Shown: piece by piece, positions 51,339 through 64,000 of the stretch
How the letters are laid out: each line of letters begins with the position of its first letter
Numbering within the stretch: the first letter of the stretch is position 1
Source: Dermatophagoides farinae
Taxonomy: Eukaryota > Arthropoda > Arachnida > Sarcoptiformes > Pyroglyphidae
Length of the DNA: 64,000 bases
Reading direction: 5' to 3'
NCBI RefSeq assembly: GCF_024713945.1
Contig: NC_134683.1
Location: 2,915,501-2,979,500, forward strand
Made by a program: the position numbers and the translations under genes
The notes under the pieces: model-generated
Seen by the model: only the letters and a program-made list of their open reading frames with translations
Databases searched by the model: none
Told to the model about the DNA's origin: nothing

Positions 51339-54300
51339 TCAGAATGATTCGTAATGTCCGGAACCATCATTGGTTTGAAATGAATCATCATCATCATCTT
51401 CATCGTCGTCGTCGTCTTCGTCATCATTATTATTATTATTATTATTAACATTGTAATCACCATTTCCATTGTCATTTTTATGAACAGAATATTTGATATG
51501 ATCAAGATTTTCAACGTATGATGAAAATGATGGCCGTTTTTGTTGTTGTTGATTTATTGTTTTTCTATTCATATTATTTCTATCATTGTTATTGCTAATC
51601 GTTTTCTGTTTATTCATCATATAATATCTATTCAGAGGGTAACTTTTGTCTGTTTTCAAAGAAAGAAAAAAAAACGAAAAAAAAGTTCAATTGATCATAT
51701 AAATTTTTCATTTCAGCAGGAAAAAAAACAACTAATAAAAAGAATCAATAAAAAGAGAAAAGAATTTCATAACATACCACAGACAGGAAGGCGACCACGA
51801 ACTCTTGTTCCAGCAATTTCATTACCATTCTTATCTGAACACCAACAATGTTTTGTTGAATGTTGACATTGTATATTACGATAATGGCCTTTTTCATCGC
51901 ATTGTGGTAAATATTGTCCAGCCATTTTACCATTATTTTGTTGTATAAGATGTTTCTGATGATATAGACAAGGTTTGGCTAGTTTGGTTGATGATGATCA
52001 GTAATGAGAAAAAATCGATTAAAAATTTACACATGAAAAAAAAAACAAATACTGATACTTACAACGTAAACTAAAACATGAACACCATTCATAGGCGCTC
52101 AATAGATGATTACCATTTTCATCGCATTGTATTAGATATGGTTCGAGGCAATGTTCATTTTCATCATGTTCAAGATAATATAGCTCTTCGGGTGTTAATT
52201 TATAATTATTATCAATATCAAAATGATAAAACATGAATGACACGGATTCTTCACAATCCGGTAGATTTTTATTATTATCATTATTATTTGTATTTGCATG
52301 TTGTTGTTGCTGTTGTTTTGGAATCAATGTGTTTGTCATATTGGATTTGATTCGTGTTAATTCCTCTTGCATAACAACAGAAAACCAATCAAGTAATCGA
52401 AATCCCATCGAACGTAATTCATCGGATGAACATTCATTCATTCGATTCACTTTTTCAATATTATTAGAATTGTTTTTCATCATTGATGTCATTGAATCAC
52501 CAATAAAATAATGATATTGTTTCAATGAATCTTTGTTCAATAGATTGGATGAATTTTTAGATTGTTTCATTAGTGCGATTTGTGTTTCTTCCATTTTATT
52601 GATGGAATTTTTTCTTTTTAATTTTGATGACTTAGCAGCCGTTGTCGTTGACGTTTTTGGTACTGTTTTTGTTGTTGTTGCTGTTGTCGAGGCTCTCATT
52701 TTTGTTTGAATCAATTTTGAACATGGACAGAATCCAAAACAAGCGAAACGTACATCCGTACCATGGATACAATTATGGAATTCAATCCTACACATTGATG
52801 AATATGTTGAATTATCTGTACCACAAATTACTTGTGAACCATGACTAAATGGACAGGATGGACATTGAATTATGTTGATGTTGTTATTCGATTTGTTATA
52901 ACTATTATTTCTTTGCTGTTGTTGTTGGTGTTCAAATTCATTTCGAATATTTGTTCGCTGCTGCTGCTGCTGCTGTTGTTGGTGTTGTTTAGGTTGTTGT
53001 TCTGGTTTTAGTTGATTGCCATCATAATGTTCATAGTGATGTATGGCCTTAATTTGATTAGATGAAATCGTTTTCCATATAGCAGTAGCAGCAGAATCAT
53101 CATCATTATTTGGATTATTATTTCGATTATTTTTTTTGCTACTATTGCTGCTATTGTTGTTCTTGGTTCCTGTTAAAGTAGTCTTATTCTTGTTGTTTTT
53201 TTGCTTAATTTTGTTGTTGTTGCCGTTGTCACTGCTGCTGCTGCTGCTGTTTGTTTCATTCAATTTTTTCTGTAAATAAGATGATGATGAAAATAAATGC
53301 TGCTGTTGTTTAGTTGTAGACGGATGTTGTGCTTGATGGTAATATTTTACATTGGTAGTAGTAGTAGTTTTGTAAACTTCCGGAAAATATTTAACATCAT
53401 TATCATTGATTTTATCTGTCTTGGTTTCATTATCATCTTCATCGGCGTCGTAGTCATCTTTATCATCATCATCATCATCATCATCGCCGTCGTCGTCGCC
53501 GCCGTCATCATTGATGTCATCATCATTATCATTTTCTTCATTGTAAATATTGAAATGATTATTGTTTTGTTGTTTATAAACAACATTATTATTCAATACA
53601 TTTGGTTTTTTAACACATTCAGCTTGGCCACCATATTGTTCATCATCATTAATAATGAAACAATATTCATCCCAATCACATAGGATTTCATTGCATAGAA
53701 TTCGATTATTATTATTTATTCGACCATTTTTTGTCACCATTTTAGTTGTTGTTGTTGTTGATGATGATGATGTGGATTTTTCGCTATTCGTTGACCATCG
53801 TTTCGGTTTTGATTGTTCATTGATGAACAATGATGATGATGTCGTTGCTGTTGTTGACGGAAGATTAACATTTTGTTGTTGTCGTCGTCGTCGTCGTTGT
53901 TCCAATTTCATTCGTAGCTCTTGTTTGATCATTTTTCTTGTTGTTTTTTGTCTTTCTTGTTGTTGTAGTTGTTGTTGATTCTAAATGAATGATCCAAAGT
54001 CAGGAACAGGAAAAACACATAAACAAAAAACAAACAGAAAGAAAAAATAGAGAAAGAATAAAAAAAAACATTCATTTATTCAATGCATTCAATTCATTCA
54101 TGGTGAGAAGATTGTCAAAGTCATTAATAATATCGGGACAATAATAATAATATTATATTAATAGTGGAATGAGAAAAAAAAACTATTCACAATCAAATAG
54201 ATCTAGTATCTAAATATAATAGAAGTTGTGGTTGTATGTTGGTTGCATTCTGATTAGAAATAGCATACGCTATTCATTTATACAAGTGTGGGTGTTTTGA

Positions 54301-55333
54301 AAATTATTATTATTTTTTTTTCAATAATTTTTATTCCACTTACTTGAGATAGGATTTTCATTTTCTTTCGATCATTATTATTGTTTTTGTTGTTGTTGAT
54401 GATGTTTGGTTTGTATTTTTCTTTAATATTATTATTATGATGATGATGATGATCATCATCAACACGATTCTTATTCATAATCATTTCAGAATTCTGCAAC
54501 TCGATTCGTTTTTGATGTTCATTCTGTGGTTGTTTTTGTTGTTGTTTTGAATAGAATTTTGATGGTAATTTTTTTGTTGATTTTTCTATACTCGCTAATG
54601 ATGATGATTTTGATACGATGTTGAACGGTTGTTGATGTTGTTGTTTTTGTTCATGAAAAGAGTTGTTCGATCTAACTTTAATACTATTATTATTTTTATT
54701 TTTTGACTTGATCCCCTGATTATTTTTTTCGATATGTATTTTTGATTTCGTTGATCGTCGTTGTTGTTGTTGTTGTTGCTGCTGCTGTGGTTGAATTGTA
54801 TGACGTTGTGGTTTCGAACATCTAGAATTCCGTGAAATCCCTCCAAAGCCACTATGATCATCATCATCATCATCATAATCATCACAACTTAAGGCTTTTG
54901 TATGGAATTTTCCATTATTATTATTATTATAATCATCATTATCATTATGATCGTCATCATCAACATTCAATGATTCGATATTATAATGGTTATTATTGAT
55001 GATGTAACCGTCATCATCATCGTCGCCATCGTCTTCGTCATCATCATCATCATCATCATCATCATCGTCATCATCATCAGTGGTGATTATGTGATTATCG
55101 ATGGGTAATGATGATAATTCGTGATTTTTGTTACCCCCAATAACAGTGGATATTGTTGATGATAATGATATTGAACTTGTTAAATTGTTAACAGAAGCGT
55201 TGGTGGTGGTGGTGGTTGTGGTCAATGGTGAATGTGATGATAATAATAATGATTGTTGAAATAATATGAATAAAATTACAAAACAATAATAATGAAATAG
55301 ATAGGAATAGGATAATGAAATTTTCATTTTCAT
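51339..55333 (-). CDS. SPOCK: testican/Cow-type extracellular proteoglycan core (1139 aa, four exons)
   Basis: Testicans are secreted calcium-binding heparan/chondroitin sulfate proteoglycans; fly Cow binds Wingless. Exons (minus): 55333..54344, 53980..52063, 51978..51778, 51649..51339, summing exactly to 1140 codons. A signal peptide spans about residues 1-32. Residues 33-700 are mostly disordered Asp, Asn, Gln and Ser runs, with a Cys-containing segment at 426-452 (CNEILCDWDEYC). The family domains then follow in order. Kazal/follistatin: CPSC..VCGTDNSTYSSMC..CPC type, about 701-748. SPARC-EC helices with an EF-hand loop DIDNNYKLTPEE and a second loop DENGNHLLSAYEWC: about 845-965. Thyroglobulin type-1 with QCDEKGHYRNIQC and CWC: about 968-1034. 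An acidic tail ends in DGSGHYESF, an SG site in acidic context suited to glycosaminoglycan attachment. The human proteins have about 440 residues, so this one is more than doubled by low-complexity sequence. The domain content makes the call firm; the first exon is assigned by signal peptide and splice phase. Confidence 0.9.
53981..54343 (-). other. 363-bp first intron of the testican gene
   Basis: GTAAGT donor (54343-54338) and TTTAG acceptor (53982-53981) on minus. No other features were seen. Confidence 0.8.
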
Positions 55334-58300
55334 TTTTGCTATTTTTCGTTGCTATGTGTGACGATGACTGAAAAAACTTTTTGTTTCGTTTGTTTTCAAG
55401 AATTTATCCACATTCATATCATCATAACGATATAATTAGATATATGGTTTCTAAATGTAAAAATTAGAAAGAAAAAAAAATAAAATTAGATACAACAAAA
55501 AATCAAAATGAGAAATTACTGTGCAAAAAAAATCGATGATAATAATCAGGGTTGTTGAATGATTTTATAATGTGTTAAAAATTTTTTTTTAGAATGAAAT
55601 TCGTTAATTTTCATTTTGAAGAAATCGATTGTGGAATCGGAATCAAACAAGAACAAATTACAATAACAACAATAATGATGATAATAATCAACAACAACAA
55701 CAAATAGCAGAGAAAAAATTAATGACAATTGATCTTTGTAAATAAAACTCGATGACAATAATGCAAATAAATTAACTTTTTGCTTGTTGATGTTGTTGTT
55801 GTTGTTGTTATTGTTCCATTTTCTCAAGTTGTCAACTTTACCATTCAAGTTGAAAGATTATAGCACCATAATCATCATCAGTGGCAGGTCCAATGAAATT
55901 TTTTTCACTCTATTTTCATTCAATGTGTGGGGGCCCACAGTCGCTACTGCAAGATGTTGTTAGCGCCCAGGGCCCATAGAATGGTTGATCATCATCATTA
56001 TTATTTATTATAAACGATAAACTGCCATCAACAATACCATTTCTGTTTGTCTCTGTTAGTCCAATATATATAATATATAATATAATAATAATAGAAATCA
56101 TGTTGTTGCCAAGTTGTTATTCGTTGTAATTAATGTCTAACATTAAAATCGACAACAACAACAACAACAACAACAAAAGTAATATCATCATAACAATAGA
56201 CAAGAATTTCAGAGATTGGACAAAATAAAAATTCGAACAACAAGAGAAAAAACCTTTCTAATTCTACAGATTCATGTTATTTATGTTAAAATGGCATTGT
56301 TTTTGTTTTTGTTTTTTTTGTTTTTGTTAAGATGTCGTTAATAATCGTTGTTGTTTTCATTATTATTATCATTATTTGTTAAATGGAATAATATCAAGTA
56401 AGAAGAATGAAAAAAAGAAGCTTTTGTTTTTGTTGTTGTTGAAATTTAATGGAATCTTCACTTATTAGTATGATGATTGAATGGTCTGTGTGTATGTGTG
56501 TGGGTAGACAAACAAAACCTTATTGTTTCGAATAATAATCGATAAAAATAACAAAGAATAACAAATTCGTCATCAATGTTTGTTTGTTTGTTTGTTTATT
56601 TAAAAAAAAAATGATTCTTTCAAATCATCGGACCATCGTCATATGATGGAAATTCTTGATCCTTTGACGAGCAAAAGAATCGAAAAAAAAACCTGTGTGT
56701 GTATATATAATGTGTGTTCCCGAAATGTTTCAATATTCGAATCATTTTTTTTTTGTTCTTTTGAATTCAAAAGTCAGCCAGTCATCATCATCATCATCAT
56801 CTTTAACGCCATACACAAAAAAAAACATGGCACATACATAAAACTATTTAAAAAAAAATGGAACAAGTAAATGAAAACGATGATGATGATGAAAAAAATC
56901 GTTGAACCAAATAATGATAATAAGAAAAAAAAAGAGTATTACATACATCCATTGTGCACACACACACAAACACACTCGACGGATTCACAGATTTTGTCGT
57001 CCAAAAGATCCGATGAAACAGCCGAATTTTTTTTTTTTTTGAAGTTTGTTTATGTCAAGATTTATATTTTTTTTCTCTCTCTCTCTCAGTGATTTTTTTT
57101 TTGTTATTCTTTTGCTATTATTTGCTCGCGATTCATATATTCTCGAATTATAGAACAAAAAAAAAGAGAATGAAAGCTTCATCATCATCCATAGAGTCTT
57201 TGAGAACTAATTCCCGTTTTTTTTTCTCTCTCTCTCTCAATATTATTATTGCCATTGTTGTTAATGTTGATGATGATGATGATCATCACCATCATCAACA
57301 TTATTATTACATTCGCTGAGGCTATTGTTCCAGAATGAACAGAAATACCAATTTGAACCAATTTTTTTTTCTATGTGTGTTTGTGTGTGTGTGTGTCGAT
57401 GCTTGAACCGAAGAATCTTCCCGGATGAATGAGAATTCTATAAGTAAGTCTGTGAATGAATGAATGAGTGAGTGTGAAAATATATAGTGTTAAAATTGCA
57501 ATTTTGTCGTCCGAAATATTCCTATATTTCTGTCTCTCTCTCTCTGGTTGTTTATTTATTTGTTTGATTTTGATTGTTTTCTGTTTGTTTGTTACCCAGG
57601 CTTGTCTGATTTGTTTTCTGATTCTTGCTCATTTTTTTCATTGTTGTTGTTGTTGTTGTTTTGAAAGTTTTCTTCTTTTATTCTTGATTGAAAATGAAAA
57701 ATTCTTTCGAATTTTGAGAATGAAAATAAAAAAAAATTCCTACCCTCATCACTATCGATACTTATTGCCAGCGATTCGTTTTTTTTATTCGCCCCTCATC
57801 TCTTTATTCAATTTGATATTCATCATCAGAATTCTTTTTTTTTTTTGCTCGTTGAAATGTTTGATGTTTACAGAATTTAAATTTGCGTTAACAAAAAATA
57901 TTCAAAAATGGTACCCACAAAGAATGTTCATGTTGCTGATGATGTGAAAAGGATGATGGAACACAAATTTAGGGTCGCAAATGAAAATGAATGAGCCGAC
58001 AACAACGACGATCGTCGATATTTAACGACCAAAAGTAAAAAAAAAAAAAATATCCCATTACATTAGAAAACATTAAATGAATGAATGAATGAATAAATAA
58101 ATGGTCCATCATAACAAGTTATCGACGTTTTTTTTTCAAAATCTTAAATTTTTCATTTTTCTCTCTTTCTAGCTTCTATGTAAATTGATATTGTTGCTGT
58201 TTTTTGATGCTGATGTTTTCATATATGAATCAAAAAAATGCATCATCATCATCATCATCATCATCATCGTTGGTATCCACATGAGCACGTTATATGTGTG

Positions 58301-61300
58301 TGGTTGGGCCTTTTCATCATCATCATTTTTTTCATGTGAACATTAATATGTAAACAAAACAAAAAAAGGAAGAAAGAAAAGGCAAAGAATCGAATGTGAA
58401 GAAAGAGAAATAAGAAAAATTTCTTTTTCCCTTTTGGTTTGACTCATTTTTTTTCGGTGTTGTTGTTGTTTTGGTTGTTTTTGGTGTGGTATTCTATTCA
58501 ACATAAACACTAAATAAATCCCAAACATAACTGATAAACCGTGTACTACCATAGTTTTTTTTTCTTACTGCCAACCCCCATTCATTCCATTTCATCATCA
58601 TCATCATAAAATGTGGAATAAATTTTTTTCCAGGCAAAAAGAAAAAAAATATATAACGGGAATCCTAGAAAAAAAATATATGAAATTTAATAATACACAC
58701 GAATGAATTGAATGTTAAACGCTTGAATGAATCATTCGAATCGTGAAGAGAAAATGGTTTGGTCGTCATCATGTTTTTTTTCATCATCATCATCATCGAA
58801 GATTGTGTGTTATCACACACAATACACACCCAGAATTTTATAAAAAAAGATTTTTTTTCGATATTTTTCTTCAGAAAAAATTCTCTGGTTGATTCATCTT
58901 TGATCATACACACAGATTGATGATGATGATGATGATGATCCTTGACTTTTTTTCTACCGTTCCATAAAAAAATGTTGATTTTTCTTTTATTTTTTTTTCT
59001 TAATAAATTATTCATTTTTTTTATAACTAAAAAACATTCATTAATCAAATGGCGACACCTGGCGGAATCACTTGAGGGCATTCGATTCTTCTATTTTTTT
59101 TTCTTTTCATCCGATTAATGTTTTTCTCTCTCTCGTTCTATAACATGTACAGAATGATCATTTCATGTTTTTGATTTCATTTCAATTCATTTTTTTTTCT
59201 TTTAGATTACCTTTACAATACAAATCGTCTTAAGTTTTTTTTCGTTTTTTTTTCTGCATACCCGATTTTCATTCTTTTTTTTCCCCATTTTCAATTCCTA
59301 CAACAATGATTATAATGATATATAATGAAAGCTGTGAAAATGAAATGAAATGAATATCTACACACATGACTCTATCATCATCATCATCAATTTATTCTTT
59401 TAGTTATTATTTTGATTGTGGTTTTTTTTTCTCTTCTCTTTTCTCATTCATTTCAAGACAATCGACAATGATTCCTCAATTCCACGAATGCCAAATGTGT
59501 GTGTGTGTGTGTTTGGATAAAGAGAAAAAGTTAAAGTGAAACGAATGGCCTAACAATGATCATGATCATCATCATCATCATCATCTATGAGAGAAAGTCA
59601 CAAAAAGAAATGAATTGTGGAATATTATGATGAAATGAGATGAAAAAAAATGTACAGAACATTTTTTTTTTTTTTTTTTTTTTTTGGTAATAAGTAGATT
59701 CTGTGTTTGTGTGTGTGAAAGAGAAAGAGAATAAAAAAAGTTATGTACCAGAATTTTAGCCTGAAAAAATATGAAAATGTCAATGACATGCACACGAACG
59801 AATATACCATTCACACACACACACACACACACCAACCAACCATCATATGAATCCAGAAACAGATTCAAATTCGAACCAACCACCACCATTCAAATTCGAA
59901 CCAACCACGAAAACAAACGAAATGGCAAACATCATCATATATGAAATGATCCAAATATTGTGAAAAGAGAATGCAAAAAAAAAACATGACTAATGAATTC
60001 AATTTTGACCGAAGCGAAAATAAGAGGAAAAAAAATAATTCAATTTTTTTTACACTATTTGTAATATTATTTGAATCAAATTCCCACCATAACCACTGAT
60101 CGATTCTGGGGAGGAATTTTTTTTCCCTCGACATTATTTGTCATCAATCCAATTTATTCAATCTAATCAATGTTTTTCCCTCTTGATTCTTGTTTGATGT
60201 TTTTTTATATTATATATATATAAAACCGATAATTTGTTGCAAAAATTCATTCTGATTACAAGTGCAGCGTCTGTTTGTGTTGGTGAAACAAAACCAAAAA
60301 TAGATTGAATCCAGAAAACTTTTTTTTTGTTTTCCAAAGATTGATCTGGCTTCAAATCGAATAATAACAATCACTAAACACTAATAATGGATGGATTGTG
60401 TAATTCATTCAAAAGAATCGTATTCTATATAGCTATATATGCTTGATATCACATGATATCACATAACCAACCAATGAAAAAAAAATGATGAATGGAAAAT
60501 GGATTTGAATGTGATGTTTTCTTTATTTTTGTAAGGATTCTTTATCGATACTTTGTGAATGGTGAAAAGTTACATACACAGATTCTGATGATGAAAATAT
60601 AATGGTTTAATTATATTATATTATATATATATGAATATGGAATTCAAGAATCGACTCGGACATTTTTTTCCCATTTTTCATATATATGTCTAACAATCTA
60701 TATACATTTGGGTGGCCAGTAACATTTTTTTTTTTTTTTTGGTGCAAACAAAACACACATGACAAAAGACAAAAGAAAAACGGAATGGAATTCATATCGA
60801 CAAAGAGATTACAATTACAATCATCATCTTGATGATGATGATGATAATCAATATAATCATATTTCTCTTTTGTTCTGTGTGTGTGCGTGATTTTTTTTTT
60901 GTTTAGTTTGTGACATTCTTTTTCGTTCGTTGATTTTTGATCATGATGATGATGATGATGATGATGATGATTACATCAGATTTTTGTTTTGTCCACATTT
61001 TTTGTTGTTGTTGTTGTTGTTGTTATGCGTGATTTGTATCGTTTGAATTGTAGAATAATGAAATTATTATTGTTTCGTATTTGTTCCATTATAATATATC
61101 GGTATGTTTGCGAATGATGGCTATTTTGTTGATGATGATGGATTCAATGGAATCGATTCATATCATCTACATCATGAGATAACGAGAAATCGATACAGAA
61201 TAAATGATTGCATTTTATTTAGCTCTTTGGCCTTTTATTAAATGGATTCTTTTTTTGTTGTTGTTGTTGTTGATGATGATGGGTTGAAATTGAGATTATG

Positions 61301-64000
61301 AAATGTAGTTGTTGCTTTCGGTGTGTTGAATTTTTTTTTTGTCTATGATGAAAATGAATATTTCGTTTTTTTTTCTATATCCGAAATCTAATCATCATTA
61401 ACAACAACAACAACAACAACAACATCATTATTATCATCGATATATTGTTTTTGCGGGCGGTTCATATTATATGGCAATATAATATAAATAATTAAAAAGA
61501 ATAAACATGAAAGACGAACAACAACAACAACAACAACCACTGAAATTTGATCAGCTTTATCTAGAAAAAGTTTAGTTAAAGAGAGAGAGATAAATGTTTA
61601 GATCCAATGAAATGTGTACAATTAATCAACAACGAACGTACATTTAATTGTTAACAAGAAGAATTTGTAGAATACAATATATATCCAAAATCAATCATTA
61701 TTTGATGATTTAATATATCATTAAAACATGAAGATGAATTAAAAATTGATAATGACAACAACAACAGGGTCTTGAGATTAATTTTTTTTTCTTCTTCTTC
61801 TATTTCAATTTGTTTGTCGTTCGAACTTTTACATACATACATACACATATCGATACTATCGATTTCGAGCAAACAATAAACAAACCGATTAGTTATCATC
61901 ATCATCAACATTATTATTATTCGAATAGAATCAATTTGGATTTGATGAAAAAACTTTGAGAAAATAATCATCATCATCGATTATAATAACGATAATGGAA
62001 ATAAAAGTGACCATTTCAATGGTATTTCAATGTTCATAATAATAATAATGGAATAAATCATGATGATGATTTTTTTTTTGCTTTTTCTTTTCCAACAGCA
62101 ACCAAATGGTCGACGTACAGATGAAATTCTTTCAGAATTTTTTTCCCCGTTTCTCTTCAAGTTAAATCAGAATTCTCTTTTTTTCTTTCTCTTGGACAAT
62201 AATGTTTTCTTCCAAAAAAAAAACTTTTCTATTTGTTTGTTTGTTTGTTTTTGTTTTGATTCAATGATTTCGATTCGAATGATTATCTTTACGGATCGCT
62301 GATGTGACTGTTTTTCAAACATTTTCATTCATTCATTCATTCATTCAATTTGATTCAATTCGAATGGCCATCCATTTATTATGATCAACATCTTTTTTTC
62401 AATCGTAATCGTAATCATCATTTTCAATGATAATGATTATGATGATGAACACATTGAAAGTATTGTAAAAGTGAAAAAAAAGAATTGAATCGATTCCTAT
62501 CATCATCATCATCATCATCATCATCGAAAATTATCATTGATTCAATCGTGTTGGACAAACGTCGAATGTATAACGATGATAAGAATCAGACAAAAAAAAA
62601 CCAATGCCCTTTTCTTATGTCGATTTTTTTTTCTCACAATCAAATCAATCGATAAAGATCGAACAACAGTACATGACAATAGCAAAAGAAAAGAAAAAGA
62701 AATCTTTGAACAAAAATGGTCCATTATCTTTTGGCTAGTCATTTTAGTTTTATCAACCGAAACCAGAAAAAAAAATATTTTTTGCTTGACCAAATTCTCA
62801 CTCATTCGTCTCTCTATATTATTATTATTATTATTGTCATGTTCGAAATCAACAATCATTTCCCATTTGGAACAAATGACCGAAAAACAACAACAACAAC
62901 AACAACAACAACATTCTTGTTGTATACAAATCAATTTCAAGAATCTATAAAAAAAATCTCTCATGTGGCTAGTCATTGACGTTGTTTTTGTTTTGTTGTT
63001 TTTTTTAATGAAATTCTCGATATGGAACAATATATCTGTCTGTCTGTATGTTCGGAATCAAAAATGAAAATTATGATTTGTGATCGTAGGAACCAAAAAA
63101 GAAAAAAAAACAGGAAAGAAAAATAATCATTTTAAAATCATTTATAATTTTTTTTTCTTTTTTGCCCCCAATTTTTTAGGAGGTGTTTTGTTGTTGTTGT
63201 TGTTGTTAATATTTGCTTTTGCATGGTAAATGTTTCCACCAGCAGTCATATTTTGATTCTGATTTCATTTTCACATTTTTCTCTCTTTTCACTTTTCACG
63301 GATATTCACGCACACACACACACATACATACACATTTTGTAATCAAAATATAATAATAAATCATCGAATCATTTGGAACGAAGAATTCATTTTTTTTGGC
63401 CTGTGTTTGTGTTTAGCAACAAAAAAAAAATAGCAAAGATCTATGATCATGTAGTGAATTTTTTTTCCTTATTCTTAACAAACAAAACAGAAAAAAAACT
63501 AGGAAGAAGAGGAAAAAAAAGAAATTATTCTTAAAAGAATTTTTTTTTTATTTCATTCATTTTCACCCGATAGATACGATAGATATATGAAGAAGCAGCT
63601 TTGATCGTTTTTTTTCGCACTCTGTTGTTGTTGTTTTTGTTGTTGTTGGTTATCACTAACTAAACAAAACAAAACAAAAAAAATTCGCAGTAATAATTTT
63701 AAAACAGATATATAGATCAGAATCTCTTTTTTTCGATTCCAGGAACCGATTTTATTTTAAATTTAATTCACAACAATCACGCAACCAACACACACTCTGA
63801 TATATAGAATTTTTTTTTCACCCTCCATATCATAGTCATTGATTCGAAAATAATACTATTCACACACCCACACCCACACACACACACTCAATGTTGATAT
63901 AGTCTATTTTTTGTTTTTTAATTAGATTTCATTAATTTTAATTGTCTGGCCTTGTTTGTTGTTGTTGTTGTTGTACATTGTAAATTCGGGCCATGGTGAG
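55334..64000. other. 8.7-kb microsatellite-rich region without a supported gene
   Basis: The proximal part should be the testican 5' UTR and promoter. The rest is ATC/GAT tracts (58239-58267, 58918-58938, 60943-60970, 62501-62525), GTT/CAA tracts (61002-61022, 62886-62912), CA/GT tracts and poly-A/T runs. The GC-rich patch at 55879-56101 is listed separately. The open frame at 62537-62950 and its antisense partner are repeat-derived. The window may end inside an intron or promoter of an unseen gene. Confidence 0.55.
55879..56101 (-). other. GC-richer patch: degenerate transposon end or orphan exon
   Basis: Around 55927-55979 two GGGCCC motifs and GCGCCC sit in otherwise AT-rich DNA, close to a CAGTGGCAGG sequence at 55880 that resembles hAT-type termini. 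On minus, a 61-codon frame (56101-55916) starts with a short hydrophobic segment and ends FYGPWALTTSCSSDCGPPHI, superficially like a thrombospondin type-1 repeat start. It lacks a donor site and stops at once, so a mobile-element remnant is the more likely reading. Confidence 0.3.

Noticed and set aside
59041-59081. GC-richer ATG start on minus reading MPSSDSARCRHLINECF
   Set aside because: It continues into Lys/Phe repeat text with no domain, and no convincing donor joins it to another exon.
62537-63030. Long frames on both strands (137 and 162 codons)
   Set aside because: They are complementary shadows of CAA/GTT and ATT repeats, without recognisable protein features.
1-64000. tRNA genes
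   Set aside because: Several B-box-like fragments (GGTTCGA, TTCGAACC) were inspected, but none sits in a foldable cloverleaf with an A box at the right distance.

Overview
The window looks like nuclear DNA of an acariform mite, most likely an astigmatan (dust- or scab-mite-like) species. It is very AT-rich and packed with A/T homopolymers and with CA, ATC/GAT and CAA/GTT microsatellites. Most introns are tiny (about 57-126 bp) with GTAAGT-type donors, and the gene set is arthropod-like (chemoreceptor-like 7-TM protein, squid-type hnRNP, Cow/testican, tamalin/Stepping-stone-like PDZ protein). No rRNA, tRNA, CRISPR array or bacterial or viral gene was seen. The exact genus is inference.

Layout. 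Positions 1-20352 (minus strand) hold the 5' part of an alpha-catulin gene. Four coding exons were assembled: first exon at 20352..20224, then a 13.1-kb intron, then exons at 7091..6564, 6439..6320 and 6193..5330. A canonical donor after the last one implies that the C-terminal half lies beyond position 1. The long first intron carries a complete non-autonomous hAT element (15093..16013) with an 8-bp target-site duplication. At 23689-25778 (+) a tamalin/CYTIP-type PDZ protein converges tail to tail with a Spire-like KIND-domain gene (25962-28850, -). About 6.5 kb of low-complexity DNA follows, with one short unresolved coding-like patch near 35.3-35.5 kb.

Positions 35754-45149 are gene-dense: a stearoyl-CoA (delta-9) desaturase (-), an unrecognised four-transmembrane protein (+), a seven-transmembrane gustatory-receptor-like protein (+), a galactosyltransferase II (B3GALT6-type) gene with a one-base frameshift (-), and a squid/hnRNP A/B-type RNA-binding protein (+). 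After 6 kb of simple-sequence DNA, 51339-55333 (-) encodes a greatly expanded testican/Cow proteoglycan core. From 55334 to the end only microsatellite-rich intergenic or intronic DNA is visible.

How the genes relate. There is no operon logic. Several genes share themes: catulin and Spire act on the actin/Rho cytoskeleton, tamalin-type proteins scaffold cytohesin Arf-GEFs, and B3GALT6 builds the glycosaminoglycan linker that a testican core would carry. These links come from family knowledge, not from linkage. The most distinctive sequence features are the frameshift in the B3GALT6 homologue, the Spire gene without a recognisable FYVE-type finger, the hAT element with inverted arrays of 42-bp repeats, overlapping convergent 3' ends, and trinucleotide microsatellites that intrude into nearly every coding region as Asp, His, Asn, Gln, Thr, Ser or Ala runs.
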